A DNA stretch of 28,072 nt from assembly GCA_027623815.1 (NCBI GenBank), contig JAQBUV010000033.1, positions 1-28,072 on the forward strand, given 5' to 3'. Positions within the stretch are counted from its first letter, which is position 1. The number at the start of each line of letters is the position of its first letter. The translations under genes were made by a program, and so were the position numbers. Source of the DNA: Casp-Chloro-G3 sp002816715. Its GTDB lineage: Bacteria; Chloroflexota; Dehalococcoidia; Lucifugimonadales; UBA3495. Of this stretch, positions 1 to 7,849 are shown in pieces. A model generated the notes under the pieces. The model saw only the letters and a list, made by a program, of their open reading frames with translations. It was not told the origin of the DNA and ran no database searches.

Positions 1-384
1 AATGATATGATGATCGTCATTTGTGAATCGACTCGCAATTTCTTGCTTAATTCTCTGCTCAAATTCCGTCCCCACGTACAATCGGCTTCTATGATGCCTC
101 ATATGGTCAACTAAGCTATAGGCTGAGGTTAGGAAATTGTGAAGTAACCTCGCGACTTCGTCCATTGCACGGTTGGAATCATCCCTACGTGCTTCTTGGG
201 CAAGCTCCTCAGAAACATCTGGACTTTGCAACCTCTCGAGAACCCGCACTAGGCTGCTTTTATTCCCAAAAACTAGATTCAGGCTCCTTTGCATCCTTTG
301 GATTTCGCCAAGGACATCCTGACCAGGAGAGTTCTGAATCTCCTCCATTAAGTTCATGAATTCTTTGTACCGTTTGGGATTCAT
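1..384 (-). CDS. Hypothetical helical protein, truncated at left edge
   Basis: The reading frame starts at ATG 384 (MNPKRYKEFM...) and stays open for 128 codons to the window edge, so the C-terminus is missing. An in-frame stop, the TAG of the MaoC-like gene, lies 24 nt upstream; ATG 384 is the first start after it, preceded by a weak AGGAA. The product is hydrophilic and mostly helical, with no signal peptide or membrane segment. The visible end (AYSLVDHMRHHRSRLYVGTE) loosely resembles HEPN-like helical hypothetical proteins, but that is only an impression. The gene probably shares a transcript with the MaoC-like gene upstream. Function unknown. Confidence 0.6.
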   Translation of the reverse strand, partial: MNPKRYKEFMNLMEEIQNSPGQDVLGEIQRMQRSLNLVFGNKSSLVRVLERLQSPDVSEELAQEARRDDSNRAMDEVARLLHNFLTSAYSLVDHMRHHRSRLYVGTEFEQRIKQEIASRFTNDDHHII

Positions 385-408
385 TGTTTCGAGCGTCGGT
401 TCCTGTCC

Positions 409-1365
409 CTACTCCGGCATCACCATCGTCGCGTCGGCCAGGCAGACTAACTCGCCGCGCTGATTGTTGCCCTTGACCCGGCATTCCAGTACCTTCTTGC
501 CATCCTCTTCCCGTTTGCCGGTTATCTCCCCCTCAAAAGTCACGGTGTCCCCGGAACGGAAGGGAGTGATGGCCCGCATCAACAGCGTGCCGCCGTTGTA
601 AAAGGCGCTCAGGGGGAACGACCGTTGCAGCATCTGGTCAACGTAGGACATGGTGGCTGGCCCGGCGTTGACCGTGCCGCCAAAGATGTTCTGTCGGGCG
701 AACTCCTCGTCGGTGTGGATGTTGCTGGCCCGGACAATCCCCGCCAATCGAAAATCGTTCTTGCGGTTGATAACTTCCTGGCTCTCGGTGATGGTCAGGG
801 TCGCTAGCTGGTCGCCCACCGAGGCCGATTCGTAACTGAACAACTTGGCGGGTACATCGGGAGTTGTTGGCGTGACCGGCTGATCTGCCGCCGGTGCGGT
901 GGGCACCGCCCGCTGGCCCTTGGCGTACTCAAAGATGCAGGTGTAGTCGTACTCGGCCACCTTGTCGCCATGTTGATTGGTGGCCTCGATACGGAAGGCG
1001 ACAAATTTGCTGCCCCGACGCTCGTACTTTTCCAACACCCGGCGATTCCCAGTGATGGTATCCCCGGCCTGTACCGGTTTGAACCAGCGGGCCTCGCACT
1101 TGGCAAAGGGTGTCTGGCGTCGGGCGGTCTTGGACTCTTCCAGGGCCACGAAGCCGTTGTTTTCGGCGATGTCGTCGCGCAGCAGGGGCGCGTAGCTGAT
1201 CAGCATGGTGGGCATGGCTATTGCACCACCGTTGTACTTCGGGTTTTGGGATAGTCGGGCGTAGTCGACAACGTTTTCATTGGTGATTGAAACCACGGTG
1301 GGCTGTCCCGCTTGACCCGGCTCCACCGCGTCGTAGTCCCACAGCCTCTCTTGCTGCTCTAGCAT
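409..1365 (-). CDS. MaoC-like double hot-dog protein (acyl-CoA hydratase family)
   Basis: The 318-residue product has two hot-dog halves. Residues ~20-150 resemble the MaoC N-terminal (FAS1-like dehydratase) domain, with a typical 'GDTITGNRRV ... NQHGDKV' stretch. Residues ~175-318 resemble a MaoC dehydratase domain, with 'IHTDEEFARQ', 'FRSGDTVTFEGEI' and 'GNNQRGELV'. Members hydrate trans-2-enoyl-CoA or related thioesters. The C-terminal half keeps the His of the hydratase motif, but the Asp normally five residues before it is not visible (Arg there), and the usual 'HG' after the next helix reads 'NAG', so the reaction is uncertain. ATG 1365 has a good AAAGGAG ribosome site. The neighbouring dehydrogenase and CoA-transferase suggest acyl-CoA or branched-chain acid metabolism. 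Confidence 0.8.
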   Translation of the reverse strand: MLEQQERLWDYDAVEPGQAGQPTVVSITNENVVDYARLSQNPKYNGGAIAMPTMLISYAPLLRDDIAENNGFVALEESKTARRQTPFAKCEARWFKPVQAGDTITGNRRVLEKYERRGSKFVAFRIEATNQHGDKVAEYDYTCIFEYAKGQRAVPTAPAADQPVTPTTPDVPAKLFSYESASVGDQLATLTITESQEVINRKNDFRLAGIVRASNIHTDEEFARQNIFGGTVNAGPATMSYVDQMLQRSFPLSAFYNGGTLLMRAITPFRSGDTVTFEGEITGKREEDGKKVLECRVKGNNQRGELVCLADATMVMPE

Positions 1366-1375
1366 GCTTGCTCCT

Positions 1376-1855
1376 TTAAAACTCTGGCATCTGGCCGATG
1401 ACGCTACGCACCGTGGCGATGAAGTTGCCCGACCGGCTGTACGCCACCTGCCAGTATTTTTCGGCCTCTTTGGGCATATTGTGGGCCATTAACTGAAAGT
1501 AGCCTGGCTTACCCTTGGCTCCCAGGTATAAAATCCCGCCGCCAATGGGCAGCGTGAGCACTGCGCTGATCGGCAGCACGGGCATGATAAAAAGACCCAG
1601 GATAATCATCGCGGTGCCCAAAGCCAGCACCGGGTGGTTGGCCCGTCGCACCATTTCTACTGAGACCAGCTGACTGTAGGGGATTTCCAGCAAATGCCCT
1701 CGGCTAAGCCCGTTGGGAGGGTCAAGTCGCAATACTCGATGGCTGGTGGCGTAGAAGGGGCCGAACACGCTGAGCACTTTTTCGGTTGACGCCAGGTGCG
1801 AATAAATGTTGGCTGGGGTTGTGCTGAGGTTGCTATGGTCTTTTTGGATATCCAT
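1376..1855 (-). CDS. Small membrane protein, possible PH-like domain
   Basis: I chose ATG 1855 (MDIQKDHSNL, 159 residues). The frame extends to ATG 1915, but no ribosome site supports that codon, and a possible -10 box at 1919-1924 would put transcription start at about that position. A soluble N-terminal stretch ('VFGPFYATSHRVLRL ... IPYSQLVSVEMVRR') looks like a bacterial PH-type domain. Two membrane-spanning segments follow ('VLALGTAMIILGLFIMPVLP' and 'SAVLTLPIGGGILYLGA'), then a ~45-residue tail. The stop lies 10 nt before the MaoC-like gene, so co-transcription is likely. Function unknown; the PH-like reading is tentative. Confidence 0.6.
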   Translation of the reverse strand: MDIQKDHSNLSTTPANIYSHLASTEKVLSVFGPFYATSHRVLRLDPPNGLSRGHLLEIPYSQLVSVEMVRRANHPVLALGTAMIILGLFIMPVLPISAVLTLPIGGGILYLGAKGKPGYFQLMAHNMPKEAEKYWQVAYSRSGNFIATVRSVIGQMPEF

Positions 1856-1918
1856 TGAGTATCTGACCAATAGAGTGCCTGTCGGTAAAGTCCGGCGCTG
1901 GGTTGGAACCGTCATTCA

Positions 1919-1954
1919 AGTATGCAATAACCGCATTGGATTGACAAGTTTGTC
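1919..1954. promoter_or_regulatory. Divergent promoter region with short palindrome
   Basis: Between the divergent genes lies the palindrome GACAA-GT-TTGTC (1943-1954), overlapping TTGACA on the plus strand (1941-1946) and TTGTCA on the minus strand. On the minus strand, TTGTCA is followed after 17 nt by CATACT, a plausible sigma-70 promoter for the membrane protein gene. The plus-strand -10 is poor. A regulator binding the palindrome could control both genes; this is inference. Confidence 0.3.
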
Positions 1955-2042
1955 CTTCTTCTATTGCAACCCATCCCAACCTACTTGATAATGAGGGCAA
2001 TTTACCAAAGGGAACAGAAGCGCTTACTAGCTGGAGGACATG

Positions 2043-2981
2043 ATGACCAAGGTGGGATTCGTAGGACTGGGCACTATGGGCGCCAACATGGCGTACAACC
2101 TGCTGCAAGGCGGCAACGAACTGGTGGTGCACGACATTCGTCGGGAGTCGGCCACCTCCCATCTGGAGGCTGGAGCAGTCTGGGCCGACACTCCCCGAGA
2201 GGTCGCGGAAGCCAGCGAGGTGGTGTTCACGTCATTGCCTGGGCCGGTGGAGATTGAGGCGGTGGCCCTGGGTGAGGCCGGACTGATGGAGGGACTGGTA
2301 GCGGGCAAGACCTACTTCGACCTCAGCACCAACTCGCCGACGGTGATCCGCCGCATCCACGAAATTATGGGCGCCAGAGGCATCAACGTGCTGGACGCTC
2401 CGGTCAGCGGCGGCCCTCGGGGTGCGAAGTCGCGCAACCTGGCCATCTGGGTCGGCGGCGACAAGGCGTTGTTCGACAAGTACAAGCCGGTGCTGGACGC
2501 CATCGGCGACAAGGCCTACTACGTTGGGCCGATTGGCTGTGGCGCGGTAGCCAAGCTGGTGCACAACTGCGCCGGTTACGTTATCCAGACCGCCCTGGCC
2601 GAAGTGTTCACCATGGGGGTCAAGGCAGGCGTGGAACCGCTGGCCCTCTGGCAGGCGGTGCGGCGCGGCGCGCAGGGACGTCGCGGTTCCTTTGAGGGAC
2701 TGGCCGAGCACCTGCTGCCGGGCAATTTTGACCCGCCTGATTTTGCGCTGAAGCTGGCTCGTAAAGACGTTGACCTGGCGGTGGGCGTGGGCCGCGAATT
2801 TGATGTGCCGATGAAGCTAGCCAACATCACTCTGGCCGAGATGACCGAGGCGATGAACCGAGGGTGGGAAGGCCGAGATTCCCGAGTAGCTATGCTGCTA
2901 CAGGAGGAGCGGGCCGGTGTGGAAGTGCGGGTAGACCCGGAGGTGTTGCGTCAGGCGCTGGAGGCCGAGCGGCAGCAGTAA
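2043..2981 (+). CDS. NAD(P)-dependent beta-hydroxyacid dehydrogenase (3-hydroxyisobutyrate dehydrogenase family)
   Basis: The 312-residue cytoplasmic enzyme has the full family layout. The Rossmann dinucleotide motif GLGTMG is at residues 8-13, the substrate-binding signature DAPVSGGPRGA at 118-128, and the catalytic-lysine region GCGAVAKLVHN has K171 and N175. A C-terminal all-helical domain follows. Relatives oxidise 3-hydroxyisobutyrate, tartronate semialdehyde or similar beta-hydroxyacids; the substrate cannot be decided here. ATG 2043 is preferred over ATG 2040 because the GGAGG at 2033-2037 is 5 nt from the former and only 2 nt from the latter. It is divergent from the MaoC-like cluster and precedes tpx on the same strand. 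Confidence 0.9.
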   Translation: MTKVGFVGLGTMGANMAYNLLQGGNELVVHDIRRESATSHLEAGAVWADTPREVAEASEVVFTSLPGPVEIEAVALGEAGLMEGLVAGKTYFDLSTNSPTVIRRIHEIMGARGINVLDAPVSGGPRGAKSRNLAIWVGGDKALFDKYKPVLDAIGDKAYYVGPIGCGAVAKLVHNCAGYVIQTALAEVFTMGVKAGVEPLALWQAVRRGAQGRRGSFEGLAEHLLPGNFDPPDFALKLARKDVDLAVGVGREFDVPMKLANITLAEMTEAMNRGWEGRDSRVAMLLQEERAGVEVRVDPEVLRQALEAERQQ

Positions 2982-3042
2982 CCGTCTGGGGCAGATTTTT
3001 CAACCAACAGCAGATATCGGTAATGGTTAGATTTGCCGCTGG

Positions 3043-3615
3043 TTGAGGACATTACAGGGGCGGCGCAAGGAGCAGGTATCTATAGGCGAAAGGATCGGCG
3101 AGGCTTTTGAACTTGATGAGCGTCTGACTGTGATCGGCAACAAGTTGCAGCCGGGTGATGCCGCCCCTGACTTCATCTTAGATTCCTTTGATTCCGAGGA
3201 TGCCACCGCGCAAAGCGTGAGACTGACCGACTCAAAGGGGATGGTGCGTGTCCTCAACGTGGTCAACTCCCTGGATACGCCGGTCTGCCACGTTGAAACA
3301 CTACACCGGGAGAAGGCACTTGGTGAGTTACCATCTAATGTCCGCCTCCACACCATCAGCATGGACTTACCCTTTGTCCAGGCTCGTTGGCGGGCTGGTC
3401 AGAAAGTTACTCACCAGGCTCTCTCAGCACATCGCAGCGAGCAGTTCGGTCAGGAATATGGAGTACTGCTCAAGGAATGGCGTCTGCTACGGCGCGCCGT
3501 CTTTGTAGTGGATCACGGTGGCCGCATAGTTCACGCTGAGTATGTAGCAGATCAGATGCAGGAGCCAGACCACATTGCGGCGAATAAGGCCGTCGGCCAA
3601 GCAGCCGCAGGCTAG
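3043..3615 (+). CDS. tpx: Thiol peroxidase (Tpx-type peroxiredoxin), one-Cys variant
   Basis: A thioredoxin-fold peroxiredoxin of 190 residues. The Tpx signature 'NSLDTPVC' places the peroxidatic cysteine at C82, and 'ISMDLPFVQARW' matches the conserved helix that normally carries the resolving cysteine. At that position (E. coli Tpx C95) this protein has Arg117, and C82 is the only cysteine in the chain. It should reduce hydroperoxides but must be recycled by an external thiol. The only conventional start in frame is TTG 3043, with no clear ribosome site. An AAGGAG at 3067-3072 stands 9 nt before an ATA codon (3082), so the true N-terminus is uncertain. The long hairpin at 3671-3711 follows. 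Confidence 0.9.
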   Translation: MRTLQGRRKEQVSIGERIGEAFELDERLTVIGNKLQPGDAAPDFILDSFDSEDATAQSVRLTDSKGMVRVLNVVNSLDTPVCHVETLHREKALGELPSNVRLHTISMDLPFVQARWRAGQKVTHQALSAHRSEQFGQEYGVLLKEWRLLRRAVFVVDHGGRIVHAEYVADQMQEPDHIAANKAVGQAAAG

Positions 3616-3670
3616 ACGCCAGGTTCTGGAGGTTGCATCACTCAAGTTTCTGAAAAGACTGTCTGTATGA

Positions 3671-3711
3671 ATCAGTGAGGCCCCAAAGAAAACCTTTGGG
3701 GCCTCACTGAT
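3671..3711. terminator. Long hairpin between convergent genes
   Basis: A perfect 18-bp stem (arms 3671-3688 and 3694-3711) with a 5-nt AAAAC loop sits between the convergent ends of tpx and the CoA-transferase gene. Neither side has a strong U-tract, so it may act as a bidirectional terminator or as a 3'-end stabiliser. Confidence 0.7.
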
Positions 3712-3727
3712 ATTAGTTCGGTTGGGC

Positions 3728-4960
3728 TTAGATCATCGGTGTCCCGGGGATGCTGTCGTATTTGTCCCACTCACCAATGACTTTCTCCTTGCGCATCCCT
3801 TCAATTTCCTCAGGAGAGTACCCCAGCAGACCGCCTAGGACATCCTCGTTGTGCTCACCCACTCTGGGCGTAGAACCGACCACCGCCGGCGTCCGGCTGA
3901 AGTGCCAGAAATCCCCAGAAACCGCTATGGTTCCCGCCAAGAAGTCGGGGACTTCTTTATAGGCCCCGCGCTCCCACGGATGAGGGTCTTCGGCAGCTTG
4001 TGCAATGGTGTTAGCCGGTGACGCAACGACGTCGTACTGGACGAAATGGTTTGCCGCCTCCAGGGGGGTCATATCGGAGATGAATTCCTTGATGACGTCG
4101 TTAAGAACGTCTTTATTGTCCGAGCGAGCATGACGCGTGGCGAAGCGGGGATCGTCTACCCATTCCGGCTTATTGATGGCATCGCAGACTCTGGGCCAAG
4201 GGGAACTGGCGGGCAGCGTAATCAATACATAGCCATCTTTACAGGGAAAGATTCCGCCTCCTCCGCCAACGCCGGCATCTTCGCCTCTTTCTTGAACAAC
4301 TCCGGTGCCGTGGTAGGCGGTGATCGGAATTTCAGTGTAGCTGTAACCGGTATCGGCCAAACACACGTCCATAGACTGCCCCTCTCCGGAGACCTCCCGT
4401 TCCATCAGCGCCGCCAGAGTTCCAATGGCGGCATGTAACGCGGTGGTGCGGTCAATTAGGGGTACACCCGTGCGGATGGGCGGCATACTCCGGGAACCAG
4501 TGGTCATGGTGATGCCGGAGATGGTCTGACCGATGGGGTCTACGCCAATTCGGTCAGAATACGGGCCGAACTGGCCGTAGGCGGAAACGTTGACCATGAT
4601 GATTTTAGGGTTAAGCTCCTTCAAGAATTCGTAGCCAAACCCCATTTTTTCGATAGTGCCGGGCCGAAAGTTTTGCAACAGCACGTCGGATACCTTTACC
4701 AACTCCCGCAGTACTTCTTTACCCTTCTCGGTGCGTAGATCAATGCTGAGGCTCTTTTTGCCGCTGTTGTATTGAACCCAGTAAGCGCTTTGTTTGCCCA
4801 CCCAAGGCTGGCTATAACGGGTTTCCTCTCCGCCTAGTCGCTCGACCTTGATGACCTCTGCGCCCAACCTGGCCAGTACCTGTGCACACCTGGGTCCTGC
4901 TTGTTGTCGACCCAAGTCAATAACGCGATAACCTTCCAAAGGAGCTCTGCCGGTTGCCAT
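3728..4960 (-). CDS. CaiB/BaiF family (class III) CoA-transferase
   Basis: The 410-residue length and layout are typical of class III CoA-transferases, which move CoA between carboxylic acids through an aspartyl-CoA thioester and act as interlocked dimers. The N-terminus ('LEGYRVIDLGRQQAGPRCAQVLARLGAEVIKVE') is diagnostic. The catalytic aspartate is most likely D170 in 'VPLIDRTTA', matching D169 of formyl-CoA transferase. 'NSGKKSLSIDLRTEKGKEVL' and 'LQNFRPGTIEKMG' are further family blocks. Substrates are unknown. ATG 4960 follows an AGAGGTGG ribosome site. It is the last gene of the probable DUF1800-NHL-CaiB unit and ends at the 3671-3711 hairpin. Confidence 0.93.
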   Translation of the reverse strand: MATGRAPLEGYRVIDLGRQQAGPRCAQVLARLGAEVIKVERLGGEETRYSQPWVGKQSAYWVQYNSGKKSLSIDLRTEKGKEVLRELVKVSDVLLQNFRPGTIEKMGFGYEFLKELNPKIIMVNVSAYGQFGPYSDRIGVDPIGQTISGITMTTGSRSMPPIRTGVPLIDRTTALHAAIGTLAALMEREVSGEGQSMDVCLADTGYSYTEIPITAYHGTGVVQERGEDAGVGGGGGIFPCKDGYVLITLPASSPWPRVCDAINKPEWVDDPRFATRHARSDNKDVLNDVIKEFISDMTPLEAANHFVQYDVVASPANTIAQAAEDPHPWERGAYKEVPDFLAGTIAVSGDFWHFSRTPAVVGSTPRVGEHNEDVLGGLLGYSPEEIEGMRKEKVIGEWDKYDSIPGTPMI

Positions 4961-5045
4961 AGTAGTCCACCTCTTGTGATTGATTTGGGGTGATTGTACG
5001 ACTGTAGTGTGGAGAGAGCAACTGTGCCGACCCAGCGACGCTGGT

Positions 5046-6044
5046 TCAAGCAGTCACTTTCTGGTAAATCTGGAGGCGATGGCGAGCGCTATCGACCACG
5101 ATGATGCGGCCTGCTTGATCAATTTCCACCGCCGTGGGTTGGACGAATTGTTTCTCTCGATCAGGGCTCTTGGCCTGGGCCCGCTGGCCCAGCATATTCT
5201 CCGGGTTTGAGGACAATCGCTCCTCTCCCCACCGGGACATCCCGGCATCACCCAAGAACATGGTGACGAAACGCCCTTCCGGCCCAAACACCTGGAGTCG
5301 GTCATTGCCCCAATCGGTTACGTAGATCAGTCCATCACGGTCAACGGCCACACCGCTGGGCCGGTGGAATTGTCCGGCACCGCTTCCGCTGACGCCAACT
5401 TGCATCAGGAACGCACCATCGGCAGTGAATTTCTGGATGCGGTCGTTGCGCCAGTCGGCGACCAACACGTTGCCCAGATCATCGACGGTTATTCCCCAGG
5501 GAATATTGAACTCTCCCGGTTTATCGCCCGGCCCTCCCCATTGGGTGAGGAATTGGCCTTCTCTGGAATACTTCTGGATGCGGTGGTTCATGCTGTCGAC
5601 CACCAGCAGATTGCCTGCCTGGTCAACGGTGATGCCAGCGGGCCGGTTCCATTGGCCTGGCCCGTTGCCCTGGCTGCCCCAGTGGCGCAAAAACAGACCA
5701 TCAGGATCAAAGACTGAGACCCGGTGCAGCCACTCGTCGGTTACGTATATATTCCCTTCTTCGCCCACCGCCAGCGAGTTAGGCCAGGTAAACTGACCGT
5801 CCTCCGCACCAAAGGAGCCAAATTCGCCCAGGAAGTGTTCCTCGTCAAAGGTGCATTTGGCTATCCGCTTCCCGCTGGGGGAGTTCTCGGCGGCATGGCT
5901 CAAGACGTACAGCAGGCCGCCCTTTCCCAGGGCCACATCCACCGGGTTTCTGAACCCGATCTGGCCGGGGGCAGCCGCGTTACCAATGGTCTTGACGTAA
6001 CTATACTCAGCGATGCTGGTCGGGGACTGACTGGTCATGTTCAC
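5046..6044 (-). CDS. NHL-repeat six-bladed beta-propeller protein
   Basis: Six NHL-type blades cover nearly the whole 332-residue chain. They start near 'GFRNPVDVAL', 'FTWPNSLAVG', 'WNRPAGITVD', 'FNIPWGITVD', 'FHRPSGVAVD' and 'FVQPTAVEID', each followed by a 'V.D...HR.Q.F' strand. This predicts one closed six-bladed propeller. There is no signal peptide or membrane segment, so the protein looks cytoplasmic, and there is no attached enzymatic domain. It probably works as a binding scaffold. The start is GTG 6044 or ATG 6038; neither has a good ribosome site. It lies 45 nt downstream of the DUF1800 gene and 85 nt upstream of the CoA-transferase gene. Confidence 0.88.
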   Translation of the reverse strand: MNMTSQSPTSIAEYSYVKTIGNAAAPGQIGFRNPVDVALGKGGLLYVLSHAAENSPSGKRIAKCTFDEEHFLGEFGSFGAEDGQFTWPNSLAVGEEGNIYVTDEWLHRVSVFDPDGLFLRHWGSQGNGPGQWNRPAGITVDQAGNLLVVDSMNHRIQKYSREGQFLTQWGGPGDKPGEFNIPWGITVDDLGNVLVADWRNDRIQKFTADGAFLMQVGVSGSGAGQFHRPSGVAVDRDGLIYVTDWGNDRLQVFGPEGRFVTMFLGDAGMSRWGEERLSSNPENMLGQRAQAKSPDREKQFVQPTAVEIDQAGRIIVVDSARHRLQIYQKVTA

Positions 6045-6089
6045 AACTCGGTTGGGTTGTTTTGATTCGTGTTTTGATTCGGTCGTTTA

Positions 6090-7511
6090 TCAGGCAAACT
6101 GGTATTCACGGGACGACACGATAAGTTGGAGCAGTCTGGTCACCCGTAGGTTGAAGGTGTCCAGTTCCTCTGGAGTTCCACACCGTACGTCACCACCGAT
6201 TGCCACGTGGGCAATCAGCTCGTCCCTACGGCCATGGGACACCGGGACAAATCCGGTCAACTCCACGCAGCGATCCACCAGTGCTTCAGTGGACATGGTA
6301 GGCCCCAGAGCAGTTAGCCGTTCAATGATGCGGCCCACTCCGGGCTTGCTCAAGTCTCCCACCTGGTTCGCGGCAAAGTTAACCCGCTCCACCAATGCGC
6401 CGCTATCAATCCACTCCCGTCCGGTATGCCAGCCCTCCACGGTGGGCGGGTTCAGCAGTTCCTGTCCCATGTAACCACAAGCCCCGGCAATTTCGTGAAC
6501 CCTAGGTTTGGGCGAGGTATAATCATCCACCAAACGCATAACACCGGCCACCAGTTCAGCAGGACTCTTTATTTTGGTGAACCTGGCGTTCTTGAAGAAG
6601 TCAGAATTGAACAGAACTCGCAGCACGGAACGGACGTCGAAGTTTGAGCGGAAGTATTCCTCTTCCAGCAGCCTCATCGCCACCGGGTCTTGCGGGGGAG
6701 TGCTCGGCCAGGCGGGCACCTGAGGTTCATCGGCGACGAAGAAATTGTACAGATGGCGGCAGATGAATCGGGCGGTTGCCGGTTGCCGACAGATAATGTC
6801 GATGATGTCTTCGCCATTAAGTCGTCCCTGATGACCCAAGAAAGTCTTCTCCGAGTCGTCGTGTTCATCGGCGACATACTCAAACTCTCTCAAGAACTCA
6901 CCGTAAGGATACCTGGGCAAAACCGGAGCGATGGTCCAGCCGGTAAAGGCACGGGCGCACTCCTTTACATCATCCTCGGTGTAGTTGTCAGTCCCGTCCA
7001 TGCCCACGCCCATTGAGAACAGCTCCAAAAGCTCCCGGCCAAAGTTCTCATTGGGAGCGCCCTTGTGGTTTTCGCAGTTATCCAGCCAGTAAATCATAGC
7101 TGGGTCTTGAGAAACCTTGAGCAGCAACGTTCTAAAATCCCCCATCCCAAAACTACGCAACGTCTGTAGCTGATGATCCATATCTGGAGCGTTCTCCACC
7201 TTGGAAAATCCGGTGGCGAAGACGTGGTGCCAGAAGAGGGACAGCTTTTCTTCAAGGGGACGTTTGGTGCTGATTAGCCGCAGCATCCAGTGGCTCTGGG
7301 GGGAAGATATGGCGGTGCCGATGCGAAAGTAGGGGAAGTAGCGATAAACCAGGTCGTCATCGAAGGGCGGCTGATTCTCAGGATGCAGCAACTCTTCCAC
7401 CACCGCTTCGTACCCCTTGGCGGCGTAGGCTTCCAACTCGTCTCGATTAACTCCGAAACCGGCCCGGCGCATCAGGTGGGAGATCAGGTCTAACTCATTA
7501 ATTGAGGCCAT
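6090..7511 (-). CDS. DUF1800 family protein
   Basis: The 473-residue protein begins with the typical 'ISHLMRRAGFGVNRDELE' and carries the expected blocks 'KLSLFWHHVFATG', 'LRSFGMGDFRTLLLKVSQDPAMIYWLDN', 'ENFGRELLELFSMGVG' and 'ARAFTGW', then 'ICRHLYNFFV'. The biochemical function of the family is unknown. Many members are exported and encoded beside a DUF1501 protein; this one has no signal peptide and no DUF1501 gene nearby. ATG 7511 is preceded by AAAGGAT at good spacing. It is the first gene of the likely operon with the NHL propeller and CoA-transferase. Confidence 0.88.
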   Translation of the reverse strand: MASINELDLISHLMRRAGFGVNRDELEAYAAKGYEAVVEELLHPENQPPFDDDLVYRYFPYFRIGTAISSPQSHWMLRLISTKRPLEEKLSLFWHHVFATGFSKVENAPDMDHQLQTLRSFGMGDFRTLLLKVSQDPAMIYWLDNCENHKGAPNENFGRELLELFSMGVGMDGTDNYTEDDVKECARAFTGWTIAPVLPRYPYGEFLREFEYVADEHDDSEKTFLGHQGRLNGEDIIDIICRQPATARFICRHLYNFFVADEPQVPAWPSTPPQDPVAMRLLEEEYFRSNFDVRSVLRVLFNSDFFKNARFTKIKSPAELVAGVMRLVDDYTSPKPRVHEIAGACGYMGQELLNPPTVEGWHTGREWIDSGALVERVNFAANQVGDLSKPGVGRIIERLTALGPTMSTEALVDRCVELTGFVPVSHGRRDELIAHVAIGGDVRCGTPEELDTFNLRVTRLLQLIVSSREYQFA

Positions 7512-7849
7512 AGTCTGAATCCTTTAGCAATTTGGCTAGATTAGCCAGTGGATATTATATCGGAAAATCGCTTAGCGCAGCCAAGGCAGAAAACCGGCCA
7601 TGGTCAACGAAAATACCCAAACAGTATTCTGTCGATCGTGTATTGATTGGCGCAATCCTCTCCCACAAGGAGAGAGGATTGCGGTGAGGGGTATCACCCT
7701 CATCCCAGCCTTCTCCCATCAAGGGAGAAGGGGTCTATCTAGACTAATTTAACAACTGTCAAATAAGGGTTCGCAATGTACCAGCTAGAAATCTCCCATT
7801 TTGCGTATGGGGAACTGAACCCGGGCTCATCTGTCCGCGGATAACTAAC
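7512..7849. other. Intergenic region with hairpin repeat
   Basis: No gene is visible. The stretch separates the end of the ABC permease operon from the start of the DUF1800 operon, both on the minus strand. It should hold the DUF1800 promoter close to 7512, which I cannot assign with confidence. Its main content is the three-hairpin repeat at 7651-7731. Confidence 0.6.
7651..7731. repeat. Three adjacent hairpins, REP-like intergenic repeat
   Basis: Three inverted repeats follow each other. The first has arms 7651-7662 and 7672-7683 (CGCAATCCTCTC and its complement). The second is TGAGGG/CCCTCA at 7685-7690 and 7697-7702. The third is CCTTCTCCC/GGGAGAAGG at 7709-7717 and 7723-7731. The 'CTCTCCC ... 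GGGAGAGG' style is like dispersed intergenic repeats of many Chloroflexota genomes (recalled, not searched). It might also terminate the permease operon. Confidence 0.6.

Noticed and set aside
5000..5048. Possible selenocysteine read-through at the TGA ending the NHL gene
   Set aside because: The propeller is complete before the stop, and I see no clear SECIS-like hairpin just downstream of the TGA.
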